From positions 924,513 to 988,512 of the forward strand of contig NZ_CP096016.1 in NCBI RefSeq assembly GCF_023650515.1: a DNA stretch of 64,000 nucleotides. The letters are read 5' to 3'. This document shows, one piece after another, positions 1 to 8,085 of this stretch; position 1 is the stretch's first letter; every line of letters starts with the position of its first letter. The DNA comes from Alkalimarinus coralli. GTDB taxonomy: Bacteria; Pseudomonadota; Gammaproteobacteria; Pseudomonadales; Oleiphilaceae. Under the pieces are notes generated by a model. The model searched no databases. It saw nothing but the letters and a program-made list of their open reading frames with translations, and was not told the origin of the DNA. The translations under genes and the position numbers were made by a program.

Positions 1-2118
1 ATACTGGTTGCTGAGGCGTGGCATACTGATGAGATCAGGCACGACCGGCCGACCTCGGTGGATGAAGCCAAATGGGGCTTTGCGGTTATTGAAAACAGCC
101 TTTGGTACGCCGTGCCGAAATTTCTTAGAGGCATGGATAAAGCGTTGCATGAGCAGTGTGGTGAAGGGTTGTCGACGAACTCATGCCCAATACGGATTGC
201 TTCGTGGATGGGGGGAGACAGAGATGGTAACCCCAACGTGACAGCACCGGTAACACAGGAAGTGATGTTGCTTAGCCGCTGGATGGCGGCCGACTTATAT
301 CTACGTGATATCAACGCGTTGAGAAACCAGCTGTCAATGTGGGATGCCAGTGATGAGTTGCAGAAACAAGCGGGTAGTAGCCGGGAGCCATACCGTGAGC
401 TGTTAGGTCGTTTACGCAGGCAGTTAATAGCCACCAGACATTGGGCTGAAAAGACGATTGATTGTCTCAAAAAGGGGCAGACAGATTTATTGACTCCCGA
501 GCCGAACGTGTTGCTTGAAAATAGCCGTTTGGTTGAACCGCTACTGACGTGTTATCGCTCTTTAACTGAAAAAGGTCTCCATACCATTGCCAATGGCCAG
601 CTACTGGATACCATAAGGCGGGTACACTGTTTTGGCCTTGAGCTGGTAAAGCTCGATATCCGCCAAGACTCGGAGCGCCACCGAAATGTGCTGAATGAAG
701 TTACGCAGTACCTGGGCATGGGGGCATTCTCGGCCTGGAGTGAAGACGAAAAAGTGGCGTTTTTGGTAAAAGAGCTGCAAAGCAATCGTCCATTAATTCC
801 ACAAAAGTGGCCCGCCTCAGATGAAGTGGCTGAGGTCTTGTCTACATGCCGGGTTATCGCACAGCAGCCGCCTGAAGCATTAGGGTCTTACGTGATATCA
901 ATGGCGGGTCTGCCGTCTGACGTATTGACGGTGATTTTGCTACTCAGAGAGAGCGGAATGGCGCATCCAATGCGTATAGTTCCGCTTTTCGAAACACTTG
1001 ATGATTTACGCTATGCCCCTGAATGTATTGATCGTTTGTTATCAAACAACTGGTACAAAGCATATACCCAAGGGCATCAGGAAGTGATGATTGGCTATTC
1101 TGACTCTGCCAAAGATGCAGGTCAGATGATGGCGGCCTGGGCGCAATACCAGGCACAGGAAAAACTGGTCACAACGGCTGGGCAGCATGGTGTTCGCCTG
1201 ACACTGTTCCATGGTCGAGGCGGTACGGTCGGACGAGGTGGCGGCCCGGCAAATCGCGCTATTCGGTCACAGCCACCCGGTTCTGTGAATGGCACGTTTA
1301 GAATTACCGAACAGGGTGAGATGATCCGTTTTAAGTTTGGTCTGCCAAAAGTAGCCGAGCAAAGCTTAGCGGTATATACCTCGGCAGTTATTGAAGCCTC
1401 ATTACTGCCGCCGCCACAGCCAAAAGGGGAGTGGCGTGAAACGATGGACTGGTTGACCGAGCGTTCATTGAAGTCTTATCGCAATATTGTGCGAGAACAC
1501 CCAGACTTCGTCAGTTATTTCCGCGACGGTACGCCAGAGCAGGAGCTGGGTAAGCTGGCGCTGGGCAGTCGCCCGGCTAAGCGTAAAGCGACCGGCGGCG
1601 TTGAGAGTCTCAGGGCTATCCCGTGGATTTTTGCCTGGACGCAAAACAGGTTGATGTTACCCGCGTGGTTAGGTGGGGACGAAGCAATTAAGGCCGCGCT
1701 GGAAGAAGGTAAAACGGCGATGCTGCAAACCATGATTAAAGAGTGGCCATTCTTTAAAACCCATATTGATATGCTGGAAATGGTGGTTGCAAAAGCGGAT
1801 ACCCGCATTGCCCGCTATTACGATAACCGTTTGGTTGCGGAAAACCTTAAACCATTGGGCAAACTGCTAAGGCAGAGACTCAAAGATACAGTTAAATGGG
1901 TGAACGAGCTTAAGCAACAGGAGTCGCTGTTACGCGATAACCCCGCTTTCAAGCATTCAATGATCGTTCGAAACCCCTATACCGATCCGCTTCATTATCT
2001 TCAGGCAGAGTTGCTTAAACGGGACAGGGCAGGAGATGATGTAAGTTTGGCGACCGTTGAAAGAGCGTTAAAAGTGACAATGGCCGGGATAGCCGCAGGA
2101 ATGCGAAATACAGGGTGA
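1..2118 (+). CDS. ppc: Phosphoenolpyruvate carboxylase, 5'-truncated by window edge
   Basis: Carboxylates phosphoenolpyruvate with bicarbonate to oxaloacetate, the main anaplerotic feed of the TCA cycle; cytoplasmic. The frame is open from base 1 (first residues ILVAEAWHTDEIR), so the true start and roughly 170-190 N-terminal residues lie upstream, including the first catalytic histidine region. Visible family motifs are WMGGDRDGNPNVT, GYSDSAKDAG (catalytic lysine loop), FHGRGGTVGRGGGP (active-site His/Arg loop) and the canonical C-terminal end GMRNTG. The remaining length fits a full enzyme of about 880 residues. A GTG at 58 is in frame but internal. Identification is secure; only the start is missing. 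Confidence 0.98.
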   Translation: MLVAEAWHTDEIRHDRPTSVDEAKWGFAVIENSLWYAVPKFLRGMDKALHEQCGEGLSTNSCPIRIASWMGGDRDGNPNVTAPVTQEVMLLSRWMAADLYLRDINALRNQLSMWDASDELQKQAGSSREPYRELLGRLRRQLIATRHWAEKTIDCLKKGQTDLLTPEPNVLLENSRLVEPLLTCYRSLTEKGLHTIANGQLLDTIRRVHCFGLELVKLDIRQDSERHRNVLNEVTQYLGMGAFSAWSEDEKVAFLVKELQSNRPLIPQKWPASDEVAEVLSTCRVIAQQPPEALGSYVISMAGLPSDVLTVILLLRESGMAHPMRIVPLFETLDDLRYAPECIDRLLSNNWYKAYTQGHQEVMIGYSDSAKDAGQMMAAWAQYQAQEKLVTTAGQHGVRLTLFHGRGGTVGRGGGPANRAIRSQPPGSVNGTFRITEQGEMIRFKFGLPKVAEQSLAVYTSAVIEASLLPPPQPKGEWRETMDWLTERSLKSYRNIVREHPDFVSYFRDGTPEQELGKLALGSRPAKRKATGGVESLRAIPWIFAWTQNRLMLPAWLGGDEAIKAALEEGKTAMLQTMIKEWPFFKTHIDMLEMVVAKADTRIARYYDNRLVAENLKPLGKLLRQRLKDTVKWVNELKQQESLLRDNPAFKHSMIVRNPYTDPLHYLQAELLKRDRAGDDVSLATVERALKVTMAGIAAGMRNTG

Positions 2119-2246
2119 TTATCTGTGCCCTTTCATTTCGTTACAAAACGTAAACTTTGGCTACAGGTAATTGTGAACGGATCGTCATGTAGCCAGGGTT
2201 TGACGCGCTAAACTAGCGGCATTCTTATCGTTAAGGTGGTGTATTT

Positions 2247-3644
2247 GTGCCAATTGCAGTTAAGTTAAATCAGTATCTGAGTCGTCAGAATGTGTTTGTT
2301 CATGAGATTCACCATGAGCGAGCAGGGTCGTTGAACTGTGCAATCAGCAAGGCTAACCTGACGCCAGAAGCCACCTTGAAATCAGCGCTGTTGATCGATG
2401 TGAAAGGGGTCTTGATGGCAGTGTATCCGTACCCAGCGGAACTCAATGTTGACGCGATCAACCAGCTGCTGGGGCGCAACCTGCAACCTCTTACACAGGA
2501 GCAGTCCGATAAGCTGTTTACAGACTGTGAGGCTGGCGCACACCCGCCGATTGGCGCGGCATATGGCATCTCCACGATTATTGATGATTCGCTACTCGAA
2601 CAGGATTTGTTTTATCTCCAGAGCGGTTGTAATACCACAATGCTGCAAATGGATGGTCGAGCGTTTAGGCTCTCTATTGCTGGTGCGAGCAAAGGAAAGA
2701 TCGCTACATGGAAACAAGGGGCTGATGGGGGGGCATTTATTAATAATGGTGACCTGTCTATTGATGATGTCGCCAAGAAGTTAGAGAAACTCTATCGCCT
2801 TCCGCCAATGCCTGCTATTGCGGTAAAAATACTGCATTTGGTGACCGACCCTGATTCGTCAGTCGGGGAGCTGGCAGAGGTGATTGAGTGTGACCCAAGT
2901 CTGGCGGCGCAAATTATGCGCTATTCACGTTCAGCGCTGTTTAACTATCAGGGCGATATTCGAAGCGTACAAGACGCGGTTAATATAGTACTTGGGTTTG
3001 AGCGCGTTGCTCACATCGCCATGGGGGTTGCTGCGTCAAAGGCATTTAATATACCTAATGAAGGCCCGCTGGGCCTCGATGCTTTCTGGAAGCACACACT
3101 ATATAGCGCAACACTATGCCAGCATATCGCTCAAAAACTTCCTGCTGAGGTGGGGGTTGATCCTGGTCTTGCATATTTGGTTGGTCTTTTGCACAACTTT
3201 GGTTTACTGCTGGTGGGACACTTGTTTCCACCGGAATTCTGTATGCTGAACAAATTGAGAGATGCTAACCCTGAGCAATCGATGGCAACGATTGAGAAAC
3301 AGGTTTTTGGCATGGGTGGTGCGCAGGATCTAATTGCTCTCGGGCATGGCACCATCGGTGGAATTTTGTTGAGAATGTGGAACTTGCCTGAAGAAGTAGT
3401 TAAATCGGCCGCAATGCATCAGGTTATTGGCTATGAGGGTGATTGCCAAAGCTATGTTCAGTTAGTTCAGCTGGCCAATTGTTTACTAAAGCCTCATGGC
3501 ATTGGTGATGAGTTAAATGAACAAGATCCTGCGCCGTTAATTGAGGCACTTGGTTTAACCGCTGAACGCACACAGGAAATATCTGATGCTGCACTGGCTC
3601 GCTGTGGTGATCTGGATGCAATGGCCGCAGAGATGGCGGCCTGA
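2247..3644 (+). CDS. YbaK/ProX-like deacylase domain fused to HDOD domain
   Basis: 465 residues. The N-terminal ~150 residues resemble the YbaK/prolyl-tRNA editing fold (short N-terminal helix, then VKGVLMAVYP and a PPIGAAYGI loop like the ligand pocket of this family). Residues ~175-400 form an HDOD domain (YRLPPMPAIAVKIL, SLAAQIMRYSRSALF, YLVGLLHNFGLLL), a non-hydrolytic relative of HD phosphohydrolases used as a signalling scaffold. Start is GTG at 2247, preceded by AAGGTGGT at 2234-2241. It stands alone between ppc and adk. Whether the YbaK part is catalytic or a binding module cannot be told; the function is probably signalling, by inference. Confidence 0.85.
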   Translation: MPIAVKLNQYLSRQNVFVHEIHHERAGSLNCAISKANLTPEATLKSALLIDVKGVLMAVYPYPAELNVDAINQLLGRNLQPLTQEQSDKLFTDCEAGAHPPIGAAYGISTIIDDSLLEQDLFYLQSGCNTTMLQMDGRAFRLSIAGASKGKIATWKQGADGGAFINNGDLSIDDVAKKLEKLYRLPPMPAIAVKILHLVTDPDSSVGELAEVIECDPSLAAQIMRYSRSALFNYQGDIRSVQDAVNIVLGFERVAHIAMGVAASKAFNIPNEGPLGLDAFWKHTLYSATLCQHIAQKLPAEVGVDPGLAYLVGLLHNFGLLLVGHLFPPEFCMLNKLRDANPEQSMATIEKQVFGMGGAQDLIALGHGTIGGILLRMWNLPEEVVKSAAMHQVIGYEGDCQSYVQLVQLANCLLKPHGIGDELNEQDPAPLIEALGLTAERTQEISDAALARCGDLDAMAAEMAA

Positions 3645-4133
3645 ATGTGCTAAATAAACGCGCTAAGTAAGCGTTCTCAATCCTGAGACTCCGAAACACA
3701 GAGATTCTAAAATATCGGGCCAGTGCTCGCTGCGAATCTCTCCTCTCTTTCTGGCTGTTGCCTTTTATTGCTGCAACTTCGTATAATGTCCGGCTTGCTA
3801 TAATGAGCGTGCAAAAGAAAACGAGCGTTTTAGGTGTAAGTATTTGATAACTCATTGGTTTGGCTTTGGCGGGCAATGGGGTGGCAGGCTTGCAGCAGTT
3901 GTTTGATACTGGGCACAGGTTAATCTTGTGTTAGGTCTTGGTTAATACTTTGTTGGTTAAACCGTAATAATCTTTCAATACAAGGTCGTATTGAGAGGGT
4001 TTAATTGATTTATCAAAATGAGGCATTGGTAAACATAAGGTCCGTTATCAAATCGGCAAAAGACTGCAAGACCGGAAATGTATTTTGATTATTCTTTTAA
4101 AACTACTTTAAAATCTATGGGAGCAATCCAGCA
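3645..4133. other. Intergenic region upstream of adk
   Basis: 489 bases without a convincing gene. It holds a candidate sigma70 promoter around 3758-3787, a second TATAAT, and then about 330 bases of A/T-rich leader before adk. GGTTAA recurs three times between about 3917 and 3962 without a clear regular spacing. An antisense reading frame here has no recognisable protein character. Confidence 0.5.
3758..3804 (+). promoter_or_regulatory. Candidate sigma70 promoter(s) for adk
   Basis: TTGCCT at 3758-3763 is followed after 18 bases by a perfect TATAAT at 3782-3787. A second perfect TATAAT lies at 3799-3804. Either would give a leader of over 300 nt before adk. This is a sequence match only. 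Confidence 0.45.
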
Positions 4134-4790
4134 ATGCGAGTTATTTTATTAGGCGCACCTGGCGCAGGTAAGGGCACACAGGCTCAGTTCATCTCTGAAA
4201 AGTATGGTATTCCTCAAATCTCAACCGGAGACATGTTGCGTGCCGCCGTTAAAGCGGGTACGCCACTGGGGCTTAAAGTTAAAGAAGTGATGTCATCGGG
4301 CGGCCTGGTTTCTGATGAAACGATCATTGCGCTGATTCAGGAGCGAATTCAAGATCAGGATTGTGCAAACGGTTTCCTGTTTGATGGATTCCCAAGAACA
4401 ATCCCGCAAGCTGAAGCGCTTAAAAGCAATGGGATAACAATTGATTCAGTTGTTGAAATTAATGTTGATGACGAAGAAATTATTGGTCGTCTAAGTGGTC
4501 GTCGTGTACATGAGGCGAGCGGTCGAGTTTATCATATTAAATACAATGCCCCTAAGGTAGAGGGCAAAGATGATGAAACCGGCGAACCATTGATCCAGCG
4601 TGAAGACGACACCGAAGCAACAGTCCGTAAGCGTTTGGATGTATATCATGCCCAAACAGCGCCGTTGGTTGAGTACTATCAAGGCTGGGCTAAGGAAGAC
4701 CCTGAAAATGCACCTGTTTATGTTGCGGTTCAAGGTGTCGGTACGGTAGAAGATATCCGTGATAAGGTATTCGCAGGGTTGGAAGGCTAA
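4134..4790 (+). CDS. adk: Adenylate kinase
   Basis: Catalyses ATP + AMP to 2 ADP in the cytoplasm and sets adenylate energy charge. 218 residues, the usual length of a long-form bacterial Adk. The P-loop [10 protein letters not shown] is at residues 7-16, the AMP-binding segment is STGDMLRAA, and FDGFPRT and the LID domain ([13 protein letters not shown]) follow. The LID has no zinc-binding cysteines, as in most Gram-negative enzymes. ATG at 4134 is preceded by GGGAG at about 4119. A strong terminator follows, so the gene appears monocistronic or the last of its unit. Confidence 0.98.
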   Translation: MRVILLGAPGAGKGTQAQFISEKYGIPQISTGDMLRAAVKAGTPLGLKVKEVMSSGGLVSDETIIALIQERIQDQDCANGFLFDGFPRTIPQAEALKSNGITIDSVVEINVDDEEIIGRLSGRRVHEASGRVYHIKYNAPKVEGKDDETGEPLIQREDDTEATVRKRLDVYHAQTAPLVEYYQGWAKEDPENAPVYVAVQGVGTVEDIRDKVFAGLEG

Positions 4791-4837
4791 GCCAACCATT
4801 GATTATTGAAATAGAGGCTTAGATGACCTCTTAAAAG

Positions 4838-4870
4838 GCTGTATCCGAACTTCGGTACAGCTTTTTTTTT
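4838..4870 (+). terminator. Rho-independent terminator after adk
   Basis: GCTGTATCCG and CGGTACAGC form a stem around AACTT, with one unpaired base, followed by a run of nine to ten T. It ends the adk transcript. Confidence 0.88.
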
Positions 4871-4938
4871 GAACTTCCAGTTAGAAATAAGCAATGTGTT
4901 TAGCACTGGCTGCTATTTGAATCAGAGAGACATTTACG

Positions 4939-5655
4939 ATGGCTTGTATACTCGCGCTTGATACTTCATCAGAAGGCTGCTCAGCAGCACTTATAAAAGA
5001 GGGTGATGTAACCAGTATCTATGAGGTTGTGCCACGAGACCATACGCGCAAAATCATCCCAATGATTCAACAGGTGCTTAAGGAGAGCGATACTCAGGCA
5101 GATCAGCTTGATGCGATTGCCTTTGGCCGCGGACCTGGTTCGTTTACCGGGCTGCGTATTGCCGCGGGTGTTACTCAGGGCTTGGCGTACGGGCTCGGCA
5201 TCAAGGTAATTCCGGTATCGACGCTTGAAGCGATGGCGCTGGAAGCATACATGACTGATGGTAGTCAGAAGGTGGCCGTTGCAGTTGATGCGCGTATGGA
5301 TGAGGTGTACTGGGGGGCGTTCGAAATTACCGATAATAATGCCATTGCTCTTCAGCCTGAATGCGTATGTGCGCCAGAGCAGGTAATGTTGCCCGATGAT
5401 CAAAGTAGCGAAGAGTTATATTCGGGTATTGGTAGTGGTTGGGCATTTGGTGAGCAAATGCCGGAACAGGTTCAGAATAGAGTTTCTGTGCAGAATGAAG
5501 GGGCAATAGCCAAAGCAGAGTATATTGCCAGAATTGCTGACAAGATATTCACCGTTTCAAATGGATGCTCAAGTAAAATTGTGCCGCCTGAACAAGCGAT
5601 ACCTGTGTATTTGCGTGATACGGTTACCTGGAAAAAGCTTCCCGGAAGGGAGTGA
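4939..5655 (+). CDS. tsaB: tRNA threonylcarbamoyladenosine biosynthesis protein TsaB
   Basis: Non-catalytic partner of TsaD and TsaE in making the t6A37 modification of ANN-decoding tRNAs; cytoplasmic. 238 residues, typical of the family. The N-terminus ILALDTSSEGCSAAL is the ASKHA fold phosphate-1 strand, and GRGPGSFTGLRI is the strongly conserved TsaB signature at about residues 64-75. It lacks the HxxxH metal site that marks TsaD. It follows the adk terminator by about 70 bases, so it probably has its own promoter. A 161-bp mobile repeat lies directly downstream. Confidence 0.96.
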   Translation: MACILALDTSSEGCSAALIKEGDVTSIYEVVPRDHTRKIIPMIQQVLKESDTQADQLDAIAFGRGPGSFTGLRIAAGVTQGLAYGLGIKVIPVSTLEAMALEAYMTDGSQKVAVAVDARMDEVYWGAFEITDNNAIALQPECVCAPEQVMLPDDQSSEELYSGIGSGWAFGEQMPEQVQNRVSVQNEGAIAKAEYIARIADKIFTVSNGCSSKIVPPEQAIPVYLRDTVTWKKLPGRE

Positions 5656-5695
5656 TAGAGGCCTAAATGGCCTTAATTGCAGTCATATATAACGT

Positions 5696-5856
5696 GAGAC
5701 CTTTGCACGACGTTATGAGCGAATCAAAGACAAGGCAAAACATGACGAAAAAGCGCAGTTTATGGTCTATAAGTCCCGGTCGACCCAGGAGAGCGCACAA
5801 TTTTGAGTCATTTTTTAACGCTGTATTTGTAAGCGCAGTAGTCGTGCAAAAGTCTC
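5696..5856 (+). mobile_element. MITE-like element, copy 1 (161 bp)
   Basis: Starts GAGACCTTTGCACGAC and ends with the inverse, GTCGTGCAAAAGTCTC. It is flanked by a perfect 5-bp duplication AACGT (5691-5695 and 5857-5861). The same sequence occurs at 22994-23154, 51864-52003 and 61669-61750. It contains no transposase; an open frame across it is a property of the repeat, not a gene. It separates tsaB from uppP. Confidence 0.85.
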
Positions 5857-5898
5857 AACGTAACTATTTAAATGTAACGCAGTTATTAAGGAACAAAA

Positions 5899-6699
5899 AT
5901 GGATTGGTTTCAAACCTTAGCGCTGGCATTAATTCAAGGATTAACTGAGTTTTTACCGGTTTCAAGTTCTGCCCACTTAATATTGCCGTCGCAGGTTTTA
6001 GGTTGGGCTGACCAGGGGCTGGCATTTGATGTGGCGGTACACGTGGGCACGCTGCTTGCGGTGGTCTTATACTTTCGAAAAGATGTTATTGGCCTTACGG
6101 TGTCGTGGGGGGATAGTGTTTTAAGGAAAAAACACAGTGATGAGAGCCGTTTGGCCTGGTTAATTATCCTTGCGACGATTCCGGCAGGAGTTGCCGGACT
6201 ATTGCTAGATGACTTTATTGAAGAAAACTTGCGCTCTGCGGCTGTTATCGCTACAACCACAGTGCTGTTTGGACTGTTGCTTTGGTGGTCTGACTTTAAT
6301 GGTAGCCGCGAACGCACGCTAAACGCGATTAGTTGGAAAGATGCGTTAATTATTGGCTTTTCTCAGGCTTTGGCTCTAATACCCGGAACCTCACGCTCAG
6401 GAATTACCATGACGGCGGCGCTACTGATTGGTTTTAGTCGTGATGCGGCAGCCCGGTATTCGTTTTTATTATCGATTCCTCTTATTGCCGCTGCGGGTAT
6501 GTTAAAGGGACTGGAGCTAGTTCAAACAGGTACTGATGCCCAATGGACGATGGTCGCTGTAGGGACGATTGCTGCATTTTTTAGTGCTTATGCGTGTATT
6601 CATCTATTCTTAAGCTTTCTTGAACGAATTGGTTTTACACCTTTTGTCATTTACCGCCTTTTACTTGGGGCTGTTTTAGGGTTATATTTAATTTTGTGA
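5899..6699 (+). CDS. uppP: Undecaprenyl-diphosphatase (BacA/UppP)
   Basis: Integral inner-membrane enzyme that dephosphorylates undecaprenyl pyrophosphate so that the lipid carrier for peptidoglycan and other envelope glycans is recycled; overproduction gives bacitracin resistance in this family. 266 residues with about eight hydrophobic segments. The two family motifs are visible: LTEFLPVSSSAHL near the N-terminus and PGTSRSGITMT at about residues 155-165, carrying the catalytic Ser/Arg. ATG at 5899 has an AAGGA Shine-Dalgarno. The gene starts 42 bases after a mobile repeat, so its promoter may lie in or beyond that repeat. Confidence 0.97.
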   Translation: MDWFQTLALALIQGLTEFLPVSSSAHLILPSQVLGWADQGLAFDVAVHVGTLLAVVLYFRKDVIGLTVSWGDSVLRKKHSDESRLAWLIILATIPAGVAGLLLDDFIEENLRSAAVIATTTVLFGLLLWWSDFNGSRERTLNAISWKDALIIGFSQALALIPGTSRSGITMTAALLIGFSRDAAARYSFLLSIPLIAAAGMLKGLELVQTGTDAQWTMVAVGTIAAFFSAYACIHLFLSFLERIGFTPFVIYRLLLGAVLGLYLIL

Positions 6700-6828
6700 T
6701 TAAAAATTAATCAGTATGGTGCGTATTAGATTGGTCTGCATTGAAGCGCGTGTATTTTTCTTTGGTGGGTTGTACTCTGGTGGATTGTGCTTTGGTGTAT
6801 TAGATAGTAGTAATGCGGGTAGGCTTGG

Positions 6829-7161
6829 GTGGAAATAAATAACGCAATCGTCCCTGTTAACTTAATCCGCCCTCTAATTGAGGGGGGAAACTCCCGAGCG
6901 CCGCAAACCGGTGACTCTCCGGCCGATGCTTCCAGATCACGGGGGGCTGACCGTATTGATCGTGAGACGGTTGACCCAGTGGAATTACAACGCAGGGTTG
7001 AACAGAAGCAAGCGTCACAAGCGATTGATGTAAGCCGTTTTCAGCCATCAGAAACCGTTTCATTAAATAGCCAGCAAGCGATTAATACCTATCAGCAAAC
7101 GGAAGTTGCTGCTCAGGAGTTTGAGGGAGGTGTTTTAGTGGGTATTGACTTGTTTGCTTAA
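6829..7161 (+). CDS. Small hypothetical protein
   Basis: 110 residues, soluble, no signal peptide or membrane segment, rich in Gln, Asp and Arg. I do not recognise the family. The middle is probably disordered (residues ~20-50), while the last 30 residues (INTYQQTEVAAQEFEGGVLV) read like an ordered, conserved tail. Start is GTG at 6829 with a poor ribosome site; no ATG exists in the frame. It lies between uppP and rsmJ on the same strand, 48 bases ahead of rsmJ, and may be cotranscribed. Its reality rests on clean length and strand context. Confidence 0.55.
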   Translation: MEINNAIVPVNLIRPLIEGGNSRAPQTGDSPADASRSRGADRIDRETVDPVELQRRVEQKQASQAIDVSRFQPSETVSLNSQQAINTYQQTEVAAQEFEGGVLVGIDLFA

Positions 7162-7209
7162 TAGGTGCTTTTCTTCCCTTTCTATTGCTTTTCAAAATGA
7201 ATGTTTTAA

Positions 7210-8046
7210 ATGAATCAAGTTGACCTGAAAGAGTTGCTGGCTGTATCTGTTAGTCCAGAGGGAGACCCTGTTGCGGCCTCCAACTTCGCCCAACGTTTAG
7301 GGTTAGTTTTGCTCAATGATGTCATTCCGTCCAAAGAGCGTCGCTACCCCCTTCTAATGATGTATGACAGGCACGGGCCTTCACTGGTTGAAACTGGTAA
7401 AGTCGCGCCGGGTCCGGTAACCGCAGACTTTGTGTCAGGTAAAGTCGATCATCGGAGAAAGTTTGGTGGCGGCAAAGGTCAACTTATCGCTAAAGCGGTG
7501 GGTCTTAAGTCGGGTATAACGCCCGAGGTTGTCGATGCCACGGCAGGGTTGGGGCGAGATGCGTTTGTTTTAGCAAGCCTTGGGTGCAGGGTCACGCTGC
7601 TTGAGCGCTCACCTGTGGTGGCTGAGCTATTAGCATCGGGGCTTGAGCGGGCCTGTTTGTTTGATGATGTTGCGCCAGTCGTATCTAGAATGACCTTAAC
7701 CAACAGCGACAGTATTGAGTGGCTTTCGTCCCAGAATGACGTTGTGGCTGATGTGGTTTATCTTGACCCTATGTTTCCCCAGCGGGATAAGTCTTCACTG
7801 GTGAAAAAAGAAATGCGTTTGTTTAAACCGCTGGTAGGTGGTGACCTGGACGCCCCTGCGTTATTAAAGGCGGCCTTGGATAAAGCACGTTATCGTGTGG
7901 TGGTGAAGCGACCCAGAAAGGCGCCTGAAATAGAAGGCGTTAACCCGACGTTTCGGTTAGAAGGTAAAAGTAGCCGATACGATATTTATACATTGAAATC
8001 GATGGAGGGTCTAAAAGGGGCGGGCAGTAATAACGATTTGGGCTGA
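7210..8046 (+). CDS. rsmJ: 16S rRNA (guanine1516-N2)-methyltransferase
   Basis: SAM-dependent methyltransferase that modifies G1516 of 16S rRNA; cytoplasmic. 278 residues. The SAM-binding core is visible as [19 protein letters not shown], and the acceptor motif as [14 protein letters not shown], the DPMFP form characteristic of the RsmJ/YhiQ family. The C-terminus carries [10 protein letters not shown]. The gene runs convergently into plsB with only 39 bases between the stops and no obvious terminator. Confidence 0.95.
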   Translation: MNQVDLKELLAVSVSPEGDPVAASNFAQRLGLVLLNDVIPSKERRYPLLMMYDRHGPSLVETGKVAPGPVTADFVSGKVDHRRKFGGGKGQLIAKAVGLKSGITPEVVDATAGLGRDAFVLASLGCRVTLLERSPVVAELLASGLERACLFDDVAPVVSRMTLTNSDSIEWLSSQNDVVADVVYLDPMFPQRDKSSLVKKEMRLFKPLVGGDLDAPALLKAALDKARYRVVVKRPRKAPEIEGVNPTFRLEGKSSRYDIYTLKSMEGLKGAGSNNDLG

Positions 8047-8085
8047 ATAACATTTACCCAGCCCAGCCCACAGTCTTTGCTATTG

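Noticed and set aside
3424-3876. 150-codon minus-strand frame overlapping the HDOD gene end
   Set aside because: Antisense shadow with no protein character, ending inside a real gene.
3917-3962. Three GGTTAA repeats before adk
   Set aside because: Short, common and irregularly spaced; not enough to call an operator.
5667-5948. Open frame across MITE copy 1 (93 codons)
   Set aside because: It coincides with the mobile repeat, and the same peptide appears in the other copies because the repeat itself is similar; no ribosome site and no function.
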